Origin: Paenibacillus polymyxa
Lineage (GTDB): Bacteria; Bacillota; Bacilli; Paenibacillales; Paenibacillaceae
Direction: 5' to 3'
Length of the DNA: 64,000 bases
NCBI RefSeq assembly: GCF_001719045.1
Contig: NZ_CP015423.1
Span: 2,502,001 to 2,566,000 of the forward strand
The notes below the pieces were generated by a model. That model saw nothing but the letters and a program-made list of their open reading frames with translations. It had not been told where the DNA came from and did no database searches. Position numbers and translations under genes: made by a program. Positions 9,970 through 19,484 of the stretch are shown one piece after another (positions within the stretch are counted from its first letter, which is position 1; every line of letters starts with the position of its first letter).

Positions 9970-11121
9970 TCAGACAACAGAAAGTGTTTGCTCCAACCAG
10001 TGCCTTAGCGCCTGACGATGCAGTGTTAAACTGTTGTCCCGGTCAAGCCGATCATATTGAGCCGCATATTTCTCTTCCAGCGTGGGATAGGTGCCACAGA
10101 GCTTCAAAAAACCGCGGATTTGGCAGACCGCCTTGATTTTTAGCAATTCCTGTTTAGCCATATCAAGGGTATCCAGCCCTTCATCCATAAGCCGCTCGGC
10201 GTTGTTCACATCTCCAGTACGCAAAAACATAAGTCCGCGCATCATGCGATAACGGCCCAGTTCGCGTAAATACGGAGCCTCCGACAGCATGCCTTCCAGA
10301 CGATCAGACAGTTCCGCAGCCTTTTCCATATGATTGGAAACCAGATGCATGTACATCTCCATCAGTGCAACAGGCATCACAAATTTATCGAGATTATCCC
10401 GTTCCATTACCCTCAAGGTTAGTGGTAGACCTTCCTGTGCGCGTTCAGGTTCTCCATTTTCCACATAAGCCTCCAAGATGTTGAGAATGCGTAATTCCCG
10501 TTCCTGTTCACTGGACAGCAGCCTGCTGGAAAGCGCACACTCACATAGAGCAATCTCCTCATCCGTTACCCCTGCTGTGCCCGTAAATAGCAGCAACATC
10601 CAATACAATCGGTCTACAGGGGCAAAATCCTCCCGCTTCAAGAACCAGGACACATCCGCCTGTACAAAACGGGTATACATTTGATAAAAGGCGGACATTT
10701 GAAAACCCAACTGCTCCTGCTGGGCAGCCAGCGCTACGATGGAATTCCCCTGCCCCAACAGCTGGTATTTCCGGAAAAGTCCATGTACGGCGTCCTGCAC
10801 CTCCTGATCGAGCAAGGACGGATGATTCTGTGGCTGCACGTCAGTCAAGGTCAAGCTGTAGCCATACCCTCTAACCGTATGAATACGGAGCCCATCCCAT
10901 GACTTCAGTTTTTTGCGCAATCTATAGATATGATCATCCACCGTACGTTCCACCGGATACTCCAGCGGCCACACACGATTCAGCAGTTGTTCCCGGGTGA
11001 ACACCTGACTCCGGTTATCGTACAGAAAGCGCAACAGCGCAAATTCTTTAGCCAACAACATAACACGATCTGCATTACAGACCACACTGTAGCCATCTGC
11101 ATCAAATTGTAGCCTGATCAT
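9970..11121 (-). CDS. Winged-helix regulator with helical C-terminus, no receiver domain
   Basis: About 383 aa from the chosen ATG. Residues ~1-95 form an OmpR/PhoB-type DNA-binding domain, with LLAKEFALLRFLYDNRSQVFTREQLLNRVW, then ERTVDDHIYRLRKKLKSW and the wing HTVRGYGYSL. The remaining ~280 residues are helical with TPR-like repeats and no phospho-receiver. That layout recalls SARP/BTAD-like or ligand-sensing one-component regulators. GGAGG sits 8 nt before the ATG at 11121, inside the end of the upstream MFS gene (20-nt overlap), so the two are translationally coupled and it probably controls that pump. Longer N-terminal starts lack a ribosome site. Confidence 0.78.
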   Translation of the reverse strand: MIRLQFDADGYSVVCNADRVMLLAKEFALLRFLYDNRSQVFTREQLLNRVWPLEYPVERTVDDHIYRLRKKLKSWDGLRIHTVRGYGYSLTLTDVQPQNHPSLLDQEVQDAVHGLFRKYQLLGQGNSIVALAAQQEQLGFQMSAFYQMYTRFVQADVSWFLKREDFAPVDRLYWMLLLFTGTAGVTDEEIALCECALSSRLLSSEQERELRILNILEAYVENGEPERAQEGLPLTLRVMERDNLDKFVMPVALMEMYMHLVSNHMEKAAELSDRLEGMLSEAPYLRELGRYRMMRGLMFLRTGDVNNAERLMDEGLDTLDMAKQELLKIKAVCQIRGFLKLCGTYPTLEEKYAAQYDRLDRDNSLTLHRQALRHWLEQTLSVV

Positions 11122-12340
11122 CCACCTCGCCTCCGACATATCGTTTCTTAGCTGCACCCAGCCCTATAAACATAAGCAACACACTCAGATACAAGAGCAG
11201 CAGCAGTGGGATTGTCCAGCCTTGCGTCGCATCATGCAAATAACCGAACAGTGTCGGCCCGGTCGCTGCTAGCAAATAACCAAAGGATTGTGCCATACCA
11301 GACAGCTCTGCTGCCTGCTGCGGTGTCCGCGTCCGCAAATTAAAGAACATCATCACTAACGGGAAAGCAAAACCACCCGCTATACCGATACAAATGACCC
11401 AAATCACACTCCACTGTGTAGCCCCAAGCAGAAATCCACCCAGACCGATAAAATACAGCGCAGCCATAATTAGAACCAATACCCGCTGATCCTTTACCCG
11501 CGCTGCCCAAATAGGCACAATAAAAGTAAATGGCATTTGTGAAAACTGCAGCACGGACAGCATCCATCCCGCAGTCTCTGAATCCATCCCCTGTCCGCTC
11601 ATCATTTCGGGAAACCAAGCGGCAGGAACATAGAACAGGGCAGATTGCAGCCCCATAAACAGCGTCACCTTCCAAGCCAAAGACGATGTATACACATTCA
11701 CAGTTCGGGCAGACACTGCCGCTTTATTGGCTGTTTTGCGGGCCTTAAGGAGTTGGGGCACCCAGAGTAAGATTCCTACGACACCCACAATCGCCCATAT
11801 TCCCAGAGCACCGCGCCAGCCCATACCTCCGTTCAGAGCCAGCGGTATACTCAGCCCGGATGCTGTTGCAGCAACCACATTCATGGATACTGAGTATACG
11901 CCGGTCATCAGTCCGCTGTTGCGAGGAAACTCCTCTTTGATCAGACTGGGCAGCAACACATTACACACGGCAATAGCCAGTCCCAGCATGGCGGTCCCGA
12001 CAAATAATGCGGTCACCCCCAGCGTTGAGCGCACCACAATACCTGCGGTCAACAGCAGCAAGGCTGTAAAAATAATAAGAGATGACCCGAAGCGGCGCGA
12101 CAGTTTAGCTACAAAAGGCGACAACAGGGCAAAAGCCAGCAACGGCAATGTCGTTAATAGGCCACTCAGTGTATTCGAAATATGCAAAGAATCCTTAATC
12201 AAACCGATAAGAGGTCCTACCGAGGTAATCGAGGCGCGCAGATTGGCACCTACCAGAATGATCCCTATGGCAAGCACCCAAGGACCGGCATGCCACAAAG
12301 ATTTGTATACCAAAGCTCGTTGGTGTTGCTGTGAACTCAT
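11102..12340 (-). CDS. MFS transporter, CynX/NimT family
   Basis: A 412-aa transporter with 12 membrane segments. The family marker GANLRASITSVGPLIGLIKDSL is near the N-terminus, and RRFGSSLIIF follows in the first half. CynX/NimT members move cyanate or nitroimidazole-like compounds, but most are uncharacterised. I start it at the ATG at 12340 (GGAG 9 nt upstream) rather than at a TTG 48 nt earlier with no ribosome site. Its 3' end overlaps the winged-helix regulator by 20 nt. Confidence 0.82.
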   Translation of the reverse strand: MSSQQHQRALVYKSLWHAGPWVLAIGIILVGANLRASITSVGPLIGLIKDSLHISNTLSGLLTTLPLLAFALLSPFVAKLSRRFGSSLIIFTALLLLTAGIVVRSTLGVTALFVGTAMLGLAIAVCNVLLPSLIKEEFPRNSGLMTGVYSVSMNVVAATASGLSIPLALNGGMGWRGALGIWAIVGVVGILLWVPQLLKARKTANKAAVSARTVNVYTSSLAWKVTLFMGLQSALFYVPAAWFPEMMSGQGMDSETAGWMLSVLQFSQMPFTFIVPIWAARVKDQRVLVLIMAALYFIGLGGFLLGATQWSVIWVICIGIAGGFAFPLVMMFFNLRTRTPQQAAELSGMAQSFGYLLAATGPTLFGYLHDATQGWTIPLLLLLYLSVLLMFIGLGAAKKRYVGGEVDDQATI

Positions 12341-12512
12341 CTCTCCATTCTCCAATCTATCTGTGTTATGCTCAAAGGCTCCAACCAAGTGTACGGCTGG
12401 AGCCTAGCAACTTTTCTCTCATTAAATTATAAAGGCATTCGTGCCATATGCATAGGACGGATCGAAACAGCGCTCCAAGTCTTCAAGTTCAGCATATAGC
12501 TTCATTAAAAAA

Positions 12513-12554
12513 TAAAAGCTGCCTGAAAGGATAGTTCCCTTTTGAGGCAGCTTT
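12513..12554 (-). terminator. Terminator of the kdu operon
   Basis: AAAGCTGCCTGA and its complement (12514-12526 with 12543-12554) form a stem that on the minus strand ends in UUUUUAUUUUUU. It follows kduD. Confidence 0.85.
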
Positions 12555-12586
12555 CAGTTCATAAACTTCGATGCGACCAGCGCTGC

Positions 12587-13363
12587 TTAACGTACCAGCC
12601 AGCCGCCGTCCACCGCCAAGATATGACCGTTCATGTAGTCGGAACCCTGACTGGCGAGGAAAACCACAACTCCCATCAAATCAGACGGATCGCCCCAACG
12701 ACCCGCAGGAATACGCGACAAGATTTCTTGATTGCGACTTTCATCCGCACGGATTGGAGCTGTATTTGCCGTAGCAATATAACCCGGCGCAATCGCATTA
12801 ATCTGAACGTTATGAACCGCTAGCTCGTTCGCAAATGCCTTGGTCAAACCAGCTACCGCATGCTTGCTCGCTGTATACGGCGGAACGAACTTGCCACCCT
12901 GAAAAGCAAGCATAGAAGCGACATTGATAATCTTCCCGCTTTTTTGCTCTACCATCACCTTTGCCACTTCCTGGCTCAGGTGATATACGGCATTCAGGTT
13001 AATCTCCATAACAGCGTCCCAATCCTCATCTTTATACTCCAGCAGAGGGGCGCGACGAATCGTACCTGCATTGTTTACAAGGATATCAATTTTACCGAAT
13101 TCATTGACGCATTCTTCTACAATTTTCTTAATGGATTCTTTCTCTGTCAGATCAGCCTGATAAAAGGCAACCTTCACACCCGTTGGCTCCAGCAAACGTC
13201 TTGTTTCTTCATATTCATCATTGTTAGCTACAATGAACAGATTTGCACCTGCTTTGGCCAAGGCTACGGAATATCCTTGACCCAAACCAGTGTTGCCTCC
13301 TGTTACAATCGCCGTTTTACCTTTTAGACTGAAAAAATCCAATGAAAAATTGTCCAGACCCAT
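12587..13363 (-). CDS. kduD: 2-deoxy-D-gluconate 3-dehydrogenase
   Basis: Classical short-chain dehydrogenase of 258 aa that reduces 2,5-diketo-3-deoxygluconate (DKII) to 2-keto-3-deoxygluconate with NADH in cytoplasmic pectin and uronate breakdown. The cofactor motif TGGNTGLGQG is at residues 21-30, NNAG near 95, and the catalytic Ser with YTASKHA near 160-166. Third gene of kduI-eda-kduD, 49 nt after eda, followed by a strong terminator. The assignment rests on the operon as well as the sequence. Confidence 0.92.
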   Translation of the reverse strand: MGLDNFSLDFFSLKGKTAIVTGGNTGLGQGYSVALAKAGANLFIVANNDEYEETRRLLEPTGVKVAFYQADLTEKESIKKIVEECVNEFGKIDILVNNAGTIRRAPLLEYKDEDWDAVMEINLNAVYHLSQEVAKVMVEQKSGKIINVASMLAFQGGKFVPPYTASKHAVAGLTKAFANELAVHNVQINAIAPGYIATANTAPIRADESRNQEILSRIPAGRWGDPSDLMGVVVFLASQGSDYMNGHILAVDGGWLVR

Positions 13364-13412
13364 GCCTACGCCTCCATCACAAATTAGTATAAAAACCTAT
13401 AATTCCTGAAGC

Positions 13413-14057
13413 CTACAGCGCTGCGCGTACTTCCTTATATTTAGCTACATAACGTGCTGCATTTTCTGTGATCAAGTCGTAGCGACCTTCCTTGGCTGGA
13501 GCCGTCAAATTACCCCCAATTCCCACGGCTACACATCCGTTACGCAGCCAGGTTTCCATATTGTCCAGATCAACGCCACCAGTTGGCATAATCTGTACAT
13601 GAGGCATTGGACCTCTGACAGCCTTAACAAAGTCCGCCCCCATTGCACTGCCTGGGAACAACTTCACGACATCGCTACCCAATTTCATGGCTTCCTTGAT
13701 CTCATTCAGCGTCATACAGCCGGGCATATAAGGAATCGCGTACAAATTGCATAGCTTCGCTGTTTCTTCTTCAAAAGAAGGACTCACGACAAACTCTGCT
13801 CCGGCTAGAATAGCAATTCTTGCCGTCAGTGACTCCAGTACCGTTCCTGCACCAATCACTGCCCGATCCTTAAATTCGTCTCTCAATCTTCGAATGACCT
13901 GATCCGCATCCGGCGTCGTAAACGTAAGCTCAATATTATCCAAGCCGCCTTCAATGCAGGCTTTAGACATTAGATATGCTTCCTCCGCCGTGTTTCCCCG
14001 AATGACTGCGACGACACCTACTGAAGTGATATGTTCCAAAACTTTCTTTTTCGTCAT
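13413..14057 (-). CDS. eda: 2-keto-3-deoxy-6-phosphogluconate aldolase
   Basis: Class I aldolase of 214 aa that splits KDPG into pyruvate and glyceraldehyde-3-phosphate, the last step after KdgK. Visible are VVAVIRG at the N-terminus, IELTFTTPDA, IGAGTV, and the Schiff-base lysine in DVVKLFPGSAMG, then PTGGV and GIGGNL. I start it at the ATG at 14057 (AAGGA 8 nt upstream); an upstream ATG adds 11 residues without a ribosome site. It lies between kduI and kduD. B. subtilis calls the equivalent gene kdgA. Confidence 0.94.
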   Translation of the reverse strand: MTKKKVLEHITSVGVVAVIRGNTAEEAYLMSKACIEGGLDNIELTFTTPDADQVIRRLRDEFKDRAVIGAGTVLESLTARIAILAGAEFVVSPSFEEETAKLCNLYAIPYMPGCMTLNEIKEAMKLGSDVVKLFPGSAMGADFVKAVRGPMPHVQIMPTGGVDLDNMETWLRNGCVAVGIGGNLTAPAKEGRYDLITENAARYVAKYKEVRAAL

Positions 14058-14136
14058 GTTCCTGATCCTTTCCACGAATGGGATGACCATGTACCCTCAG
14101 CCACTTGCAGATTCACGCCCCAATACACTAATTGGA

Positions 14137-14967
14137 TTAACGCAACTCGCTCATGGCAACCTGATCCATGTCTTTATATGTTTTATTTTCACCGGCCATG
14201 CCCCAAATGAAGGTATAGCTGCCCGTAGCCGCACCGCAGTGGATAGACCAAGGTGGAGAAATAACGGCTTCATCATTTTTCATCACCAGATGGCGCGTTT
14301 CGTTCGGTTCACCCATCAGGTGGAACATTCTCGCATTCTCATCCAGTTCAAAGTAGAAATACACTTCCATCCGACGGTCATGAACATGTGTCGGCATGGA
14401 GTTCCACACACTGCCGTTCTCCAACGTCGTCATCCCCATAACCAATTGGCAACTTTGAATGCCTTCATCATGGATAAAGCGACGCAACGTACGGTTGTTA
14501 GCTGTTTCCTGCGAACCCAGACTTTCAGACGGTACATCGGCAAAAGACTGCTTCGTCGTCGGATACGTGGTATGAGCCAAGGCCGAAACGATATAAAATT
14601 TCGCAGGCTTTTCACTGGAATCGCTTTCAAAGATCAACTCCTTGCCCCCTCTGCCTACATAGAGACAGTCTTTTGTGGCCAGCTCGTAAGTTTCACCGTC
14701 CACCTTGACCGTACCGCTGCCGCCGACATTAAAAATGCCCAGTTCGCGGCGCTCCAGGAAAGTTTCCGCTTTGATTTGATCGTTACCTTCCAGCGCAACA
14801 GATTTATTCACGGGATAAATGCCCCCGATAATGACACGATCTTCATGCGTATAGACCAGCTTTACCTCCTCAGGTACAAACAGTTCCTGGATCAAATAGT
14901 GCTGACGCAACTCTTCAGTCGTAAAATGCTTGGCATGTTCGGGATGAGTTGAATAACGCATTTCCAT
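14137..14967 (-). CDS. kduI: 5-keto-4-deoxyuronate isomerase
   Basis: Cupin-fold zinc isomerase of 276 aa that converts 4-deoxy-L-threo-5-hexosulose uronate, from unsaturated oligogalacturonides, to DKII. The metal-binding histidines and glutamate are in MPTHVHDRRMEVYFYF near residue 195 and WSIHCG near 245. GGSGTVKVDGE and GRGGKELIFES are typical. The start carries AGGAGG. It heads the kduI-eda-kduD operon, divergent from kdgK, with a CRE-like site in the shared 340-nt region. Confidence 0.95.
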   Translation of the reverse strand: MEMRYSTHPEHAKHFTTEELRQHYLIQELFVPEEVKLVYTHEDRVIIGGIYPVNKSVALEGNDQIKAETFLERRELGIFNVGGSGTVKVDGETYELATKDCLYVGRGGKELIFESDSSEKPAKFYIVSALAHTTYPTTKQSFADVPSESLGSQETANNRTLRRFIHDEGIQSCQLVMGMTTLENGSVWNSMPTHVHDRRMEVYFYFELDENARMFHLMGEPNETRHLVMKNDEAVISPPWSIHCGAATGSYTFIWGMAGENKTYKDMDQVAMSELR

Positions 14968-15307
14968 AAAAACATTCCTCCTGTTTAGATAAACTTTTTT
15001 ATCAACGGAATTGTTATAAAAGCGGTTTCTAACTCTACTTCTTAGCTAGAATTGTAATAATTATCTAAGAGGGTGTCAACCCAAAACTTCACTATTCCTA
15101 GAAAAACCCTTAGTACATACGAAGTTTTACACGCTTTTTACCTTTTGATAAACAAAACCACATTTTTTTATCTGTATTACCTAAAAAGTTTTTATCCAAT
15201 ATATCAACTTCATCATTGTGAAAAACCGATTTATGTGATAATTTCAATTTATTCAGTTGGTGCATGCGCTTACAGATTAAGTTTACTAAACATAAGGAGG
15301 AATACAA
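14968..15307. promoter_or_regulatory. Divergent kduI/kdgK control region
   Basis: This 340-nt AT-rich region drives kduI leftward and kdgK rightward. It holds two CcpA-type candidates. TAAAAGCGGTTTCT at 15017-15030 (12/14 of the CRE consensus) is about 50 nt before kduI. TGCATGCGCTTACA at 15261-15274 (13/14) is 34 nt before kdgK. Several GATAAAC/TTTATC elements are present, but I found no convincing KdgR palindrome. No ORF with a ribosome site was seen. Confidence 0.5.
15261..15274. promoter_or_regulatory. Candidate CRE before kdgK
   Basis: TGCATGCGCTTACA matches 13 of 14 positions of TGNAANCGNWWNCA. Its place just upstream of the start would suit repression by CcpA. The same 14-mer also occurs at 25909-25922. 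Confidence 0.5.
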
Positions 15308-16264
15308 ATGACCGCAACATTGGATGCTGTTACCTTCGGAGAACCGATGGCCATGTTTTATGCCAATGAAGCAGGCTCTCTGGATGAGGTGCGTTCATTC
15401 ACCAAAGCGTTGGCCGGGGCAGAGACGAATGTTTCAGCCGGTTTGGCGCGTTTGGGTCTACGGGCGGGACTCGTGACCAAACTCGGCGAGGATACGTTCG
15501 GCAAGTTCATTGCCAGTGCGCTACGTGAGGAAGGGATCGACACACAGAACGTCATGTTTACCAAAGACCACTCTACCGGAATGCTGATTAAATCCAAAGT
15601 TACAAGTGGGGACCCCGAGGTGGAATATTTCCGCAAACATTCCGCCGCTTCTACATTAAGCATCGCCGATTTTAACGAGGCTTACTTTTCCGGAGCTCGC
15701 CATCTGCATTTTACAGGTATTTCTGTCGCCCTCTCCCCTGAGTGCCGTGATTTCGCACGTCATGCACGGCAATTTATGAAAAAGGCTGGCAAAACCGTAT
15801 CCTTTGATCCGAACCTCAGACCTAAGTTATGGCCTGACACGAAAACGATGGTGGAGGCGATTAATGAGGCATCTGAGGGGTGTGACTGGCTTCTACCCGG
15901 CATTCATGAAGGTAAAATATTAACAGGCTACACCTCACCGGAGGATATCGCTTCGTTCTACCTCGATCGCGGCACCTCGCTGGTCATCATCAAGCTGGGA
16001 ACCGAAGGCGCCTATTACAAATCCGCAGATTCGGAGGGATATGTCAAACGTTTCCGCGTAGATCATGTCGTAGATACCGTCGGCGCAGGTGACGGCTTTG
16101 CCGCAGGTGTGATTAGTGCGCTGCTGGAGGGCTTACCCCTGGCTGAAGCGGTCAAGCGCGGGAATGCACTTGGTGCGCTGGCTGTCATGTCAGCCGGAGA
16201 TATGGATGGCTATCCGACGCGAGCCGAACTGGAATCCTTTTTGCTCAGCGCCAGCACAAATTAG
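15308..16264 (+). CDS. kdgK: 2-keto-3-deoxygluconate kinase
   Basis: PfkB-family sugar kinase of 318 aa that makes KDPG from 2-keto-3-deoxygluconate for the aldolase encoded across the divergent promoter. N-terminal TFGEPMAMF, AGAETNVSAGLARLG and the C-terminal catalytic signature DTVGAGDGFAAGV near residue 255 are visible. The ribosome site AAGGAGG is 7 nt before ATG. A candidate CRE lies upstream, and a long bidirectional terminator follows. Confidence 0.92.
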   Translation: MTATLDAVTFGEPMAMFYANEAGSLDEVRSFTKALAGAETNVSAGLARLGLRAGLVTKLGEDTFGKFIASALREEGIDTQNVMFTKDHSTGMLIKSKVTSGDPEVEYFRKHSAASTLSIADFNEAYFSGARHLHFTGISVALSPECRDFARHARQFMKKAGKTVSFDPNLRPKLWPDTKTMVEAINEASEGCDWLLPGIHEGKILTGYTSPEDIASFYLDRGTSLVIIKLGTEGAYYKSADSEGYVKRFRVDHVVDTVGAGDGFAAGVISALLEGLPLAEAVKRGNALGALAVMSAGDMDGYPTRAELESFLLSASTN

Positions 16265-16345
16265 TCCGGGTTTATTCCCCGCATAACCTTCACCGCTATA
16301 AGCGCAAGCTCAACAAGGCCGAATCCAAAGTCAGCCTTAACTTCC

Positions 16346-16420
16346 AATAGCCCGTATTCGCGTTTGTACGATCTGAGCAGCATACGCATACTCAGATCGT
16401 ACAAAGGAATACGGGCTATT
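16346..16420. terminator. Long bidirectional terminator kdgK/kdgR
   Basis: Two ~31-nt arms with few mismatches (AATAGCCCGTATTC... and its complement) form a large hairpin ending in UUUUUAUAAU on the plus strand. It separates convergent kdgK and kdgR. Confidence 0.85.
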
Positions 16421-16446
16421 TTTATAATATATGACACATTGCTCGT

Positions 16447-17460
16447 CTACAGCGTTTTGACGGATTCTCCCCGATTGATATCCGGCACAAATCGGTAAAT
16501 AATCGGGACTGATTCGCCGCCTTCCTCAATGCTGGACAGCAGTGTCTTTGCCGCTTGCTTCCCCATATCCGCAATGGGTTGTGTAATGGTCGTAATCGGC
16601 GGATTGTAAATATGGGCAAACTCCGCATCGTCAATCCCGATAATGGACAGCTCTGCCGGAATACGTATACGGCGGGCATTCACATACTTCAACACCTCAG
16701 CCAACACGATATCATTCCCGGCCAACAGCGCAGTCGGCGGCTCCGGCAGTTGGAACAGCTCCTTCAGCGTCTGCTGGATTTCTTCTCTCGGCACACTGTG
16801 CATATATTCTTCACGAGATGGCAAGCCATGCTCCTCCAGCGCCTTTTTGTATCCGCTGAGCCGTTCCACTCGTGGAGTAATCCGATTCAAGCCAAGGGGC
16901 AAAGTAATCAGCGCAATTCGCTCATGCTTGTGAGCCACAAGTTCCTGAATCGCCAGCTTAATCGCCATTTCGTTATCCAGTAGCAGGCTGCGCGTATTTA
17001 CCCCATCTACCAAACGGTCCAAAAACACTAACGGATACTTTTCACGAATGAGTTGGTTGTAAATATCTGCATGCTTGCCTGTCGGAAAGATGATCAGGCC
17101 GTCCACCTGCCGAGCCTTGAGCATCTCAATATACTGGCCCTCCTTGTCTGGATTTTCATCGGCGTTGCAAATGATCACCTGAATGCCGAAGCGCTGCAAT
17201 TCCTCCTCAATCGCACGGATAGATTGGATCGACAGCGTATAATCAATGTTGGCTACAATAACTCCCACCATAAACGTCCGGTTTTGCTTCAAGCTGCGGG
17301 CCAGCCCGTTAGGCTGATAGTTCAGCTCTTGAATAACCTCGGCAATCCGGTCTCTGGTCTGGTCGCTCATATATTTATATCGTTTGTTCAGAAATTGCGA
17401 GACAGTGCTTTTAGACACTCCTGCCTTCTGGGCAACATCTTCAATCGTCGGCTTCTTCAT
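16447..17460 (-). CDS. kdgR: LacI-family regulator, probable KdgR
   Basis: 337-aa repressor. The helix-turn-helix IEDVAQKAGVSKSTVSQFLN is at residues 5-24 and the hinge helix LNYQPNGLARSLKQ follows near 47. The rest is a periplasmic-binding-protein-like sensor with a dimer interface (GVIVANIDYTLSI..., GIDDAEFAHIYNPPITTI). The position next to kdgK and the kdu operon, and the HTH sequence close to Bacillus KdgR, suggest control of this pectin locus with 2-keto-3-deoxygluconate as effector. Function is inferred from context. Confidence 0.8.
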   Translation of the reverse strand: MKKPTIEDVAQKAGVSKSTVSQFLNKRYKYMSDQTRDRIAEVIQELNYQPNGLARSLKQNRTFMVGVIVANIDYTLSIQSIRAIEEELQRFGIQVIICNADENPDKEGQYIEMLKARQVDGLIIFPTGKHADIYNQLIREKYPLVFLDRLVDGVNTRSLLLDNEMAIKLAIQELVAHKHERIALITLPLGLNRITPRVERLSGYKKALEEHGLPSREEYMHSVPREEIQQTLKELFQLPEPPTALLAGNDIVLAEVLKYVNARRIRIPAELSIIGIDDAEFAHIYNPPITTITQPIADMGKQAAKTLLSSIEEGGESVPIIYRFVPDINRGESVKTL

Positions 17461-17626
17461 CGGTACACTCCTTGTCTTTCATGTACTGCGTTAGTGCAAC
17501 AAAAGTATATCTTTTTTTTAGTAAATTTACCATACTTCTATTTATGAATGCCATTATGATATAAGTCGAACTTCAAAGTTGCCTATCGTGCCACCGTGTA
17601 GAAGTATGGTTCTCCAGCAGCAAAAA

Positions 17627-17659
17627 GAGGCAGTTCAAGATGTTCTCTTGAACTGCCTC
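17627..17659 (-). terminator. Terminator of the MATE gene
   Basis: A perfect 14-bp stem (17627-17640 with 17646-17659) with a 5-nt loop is followed by UUUUUG on the minus strand. Confidence 0.9.
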
Positions 17660-17717
17660 CGCGTACACAACTCTATCGAAAAGCTAGGCTCCAGCTGGCC
17701 CTAAATGCTGCTCGACA

Positions 17718-19127
17718 TCAATGTGCCGGAACGGGCGTTGCAGACTGATCTGGTGTATCGTGCTCGACCAGCGCATGCTTTTCCCATAATCGGCTTTTCC
17801 AGCGAGCATACATGATGACAGCACGAGTCCATTCATCAGCAGCAATCGCCAGCCACACGCCGGCGAGCCCCATGTCCAGCTTGAACACAAGCAGATAACC
17901 AAGCGGCAAGCTCATGCAGACCATGGAGATCAGACCCATAAAGACCGGGAACTTCGCATCTCCAGCAGCACGCAACGAGTTAATAATGACGATATTCGTG
18001 GTCCGGCCAGTTTCTAGCAGAATGCTAAGTAAAATGACCTGTGCTCCCAAACGGATAATTTCAGGGTTTTCCGTGAACAAACCAAGCAAGGGAACACGGA
18101 AAAAGATGACCACCGCATCAATAATCACGGTCACGAGTAGCGCCCATTTCACACTGGTCAATACACGTTTATAGGCAGTATCCTTCTGTCTGGCTCCCAC
18201 GAGCCTTCCTACCACAATAGCCGTACCCATACCGACTGCCATACTGAACAAGTAAATATAGCTCGAAATATTATTCGCATATTGACGTGTCGCCATTGCT
18301 TCTGCGCCCAGATAAGTCACGTACAGTGTGAAGATGAGCTGACACGACTGATACATAATGGACTCCAGCGCGGATGGTACACCAATGCGCAATATTTTAG
18401 AAATGAACTTTTTGGACAATTGGACGTAATATTTCCACTCAACACGAACCTCTGTGACCCGGTACATCAGCCAGAAGAAGATCAGGAGACAAATAAAGCG
18501 GCTACCTACTGTAGAAATAGCAGCACCTTCTACTCCAAGTGCAGGCATTCCCCAATGCCCAAAAATCAAAACATAGTTGCCGACCACGTGGATCACGTTC
18601 ATAAAAACCGAGACATACATTGTTTCTTTGGTAAAACCATGTGTACGAATAGTCGCCGCCAGCGCATTAATCAATGCTTGAAGAAAAATGGCACCTCCGA
18701 CGATGCTCATATAAGACTCCGCGTAAGCCAGAATCTCACCCTGGACATTCAGCCATTGCAACATGTGCGTACCAAATACGAGGAAAATTACGCTAAGCAA
18801 AAGACCTACCATCAAATTCAACGTAATGGCCGTACCTGTAACCTGGGCCGCTTCGACTAGTTTCTTAGAACCGATATATTGAGCTACGACGATAGCAGCG
18901 CCGTTGCCGATAACCTCCAGTACAAGGATAGCAATTGAAATAATTTGATTGGACGCGCCCACACCCGACACCGCATTATCAGATACAGAACTGATCATGA
19001 ATGTGTCGACGCTCCCCATTAGCATAAACAGAAACAATTCAAGGAAAATAGGCCATGTTAAACGGAACAAATTCAGTTCCTTAGCTTCGGACAATACCGA
19101 ACCTTTTTTTAGTGCTCTGGTTGTCAT
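17718..19127 (-). CDS. MATE-family efflux protein
   Basis: 469-aa multidrug and toxin extrusion transporter with 12 membrane segments. N-terminal TWPIFLELFLFMLMGSVDTFMIS and SDNAVSGVGASNQII are typical, and the second half repeats the pattern. Such pumps use Na+ or H+ gradients to expel cationic compounds; the substrate is unknown. It is a single gene, divergent from the reductase at 19485, with a clear terminator. Confidence 0.88.
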   Translation of the reverse strand: MTTRALKKGSVLSEAKELNLFRLTWPIFLELFLFMLMGSVDTFMISSVSDNAVSGVGASNQIISIAILVLEVIGNGAAIVVAQYIGSKKLVEAAQVTGTAITLNLMVGLLLSVIFLVFGTHMLQWLNVQGEILAYAESYMSIVGGAIFLQALINALAATIRTHGFTKETMYVSVFMNVIHVVGNYVLIFGHWGMPALGVEGAAISTVGSRFICLLIFFWLMYRVTEVRVEWKYYVQLSKKFISKILRIGVPSALESIMYQSCQLIFTLYVTYLGAEAMATRQYANNISSYIYLFSMAVGMGTAIVVGRLVGARQKDTAYKRVLTSVKWALLVTVIIDAVVIFFRVPLLGLFTENPEIIRLGAQVILLSILLETGRTTNIVIINSLRAAGDAKFPVFMGLISMVCMSLPLGYLLVFKLDMGLAGVWLAIAADEWTRAVIMYARWKSRLWEKHALVEHDTPDQSATPVPAH

Positions 19128-19484
19128 TCATTCACCTTTCTTCATAGATTTATTTAACGATCAAAAGGTATGTTAGCACAGTCATTCTGAAAATACATCC
19201 CGTTTACGTAAAATGATTTGCAAAATGCGTAAGAATTCATTTATCACCCTCTTTATAATTGATTATCGAACTTTATTGAAACAGGATATTGCAAGAATAT
19301 ATCAGTAGTCTGGTCTTTTCGACGCAATTATGAGCTAAAGAGTATAATAGAATACGAGCCTGTGAGCATTGCCGCTGACAGGTTGTGAAGATTGTTGTAT
19401 GCTTCCTAAGCATAATTTGTGAATTAAAGATGGAATATATAGGACATTCATAGGGTTAAAAGGTAATAAAGGAGGCTTTTACAG
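19128..19484. other. Divergent promoter region, MATE / reductase
   Basis: 357 nt of AT-rich sequence without a coding ORF. A TATAAT at 19343-19348 could be the -10 for the rightward reductase gene, but its -35 (TTCGAC, 19-nt spacing) is weak and the leader would be about 130 nt. I saw no stable hairpin or riboswitch. Confidence 0.4.

Noticed and set aside
11727..12407. 226-codon plus-strand ORF
   Set aside because: Antisense to the CynX-type transporter, low-complexity Thr/Pro/Ala translation, no ribosome site.
13954..14952. 332-codon plus-strand ORF
   Set aside because: It is antisense across eda and kduI, both firmly identified; its translation has no recognisable domain.
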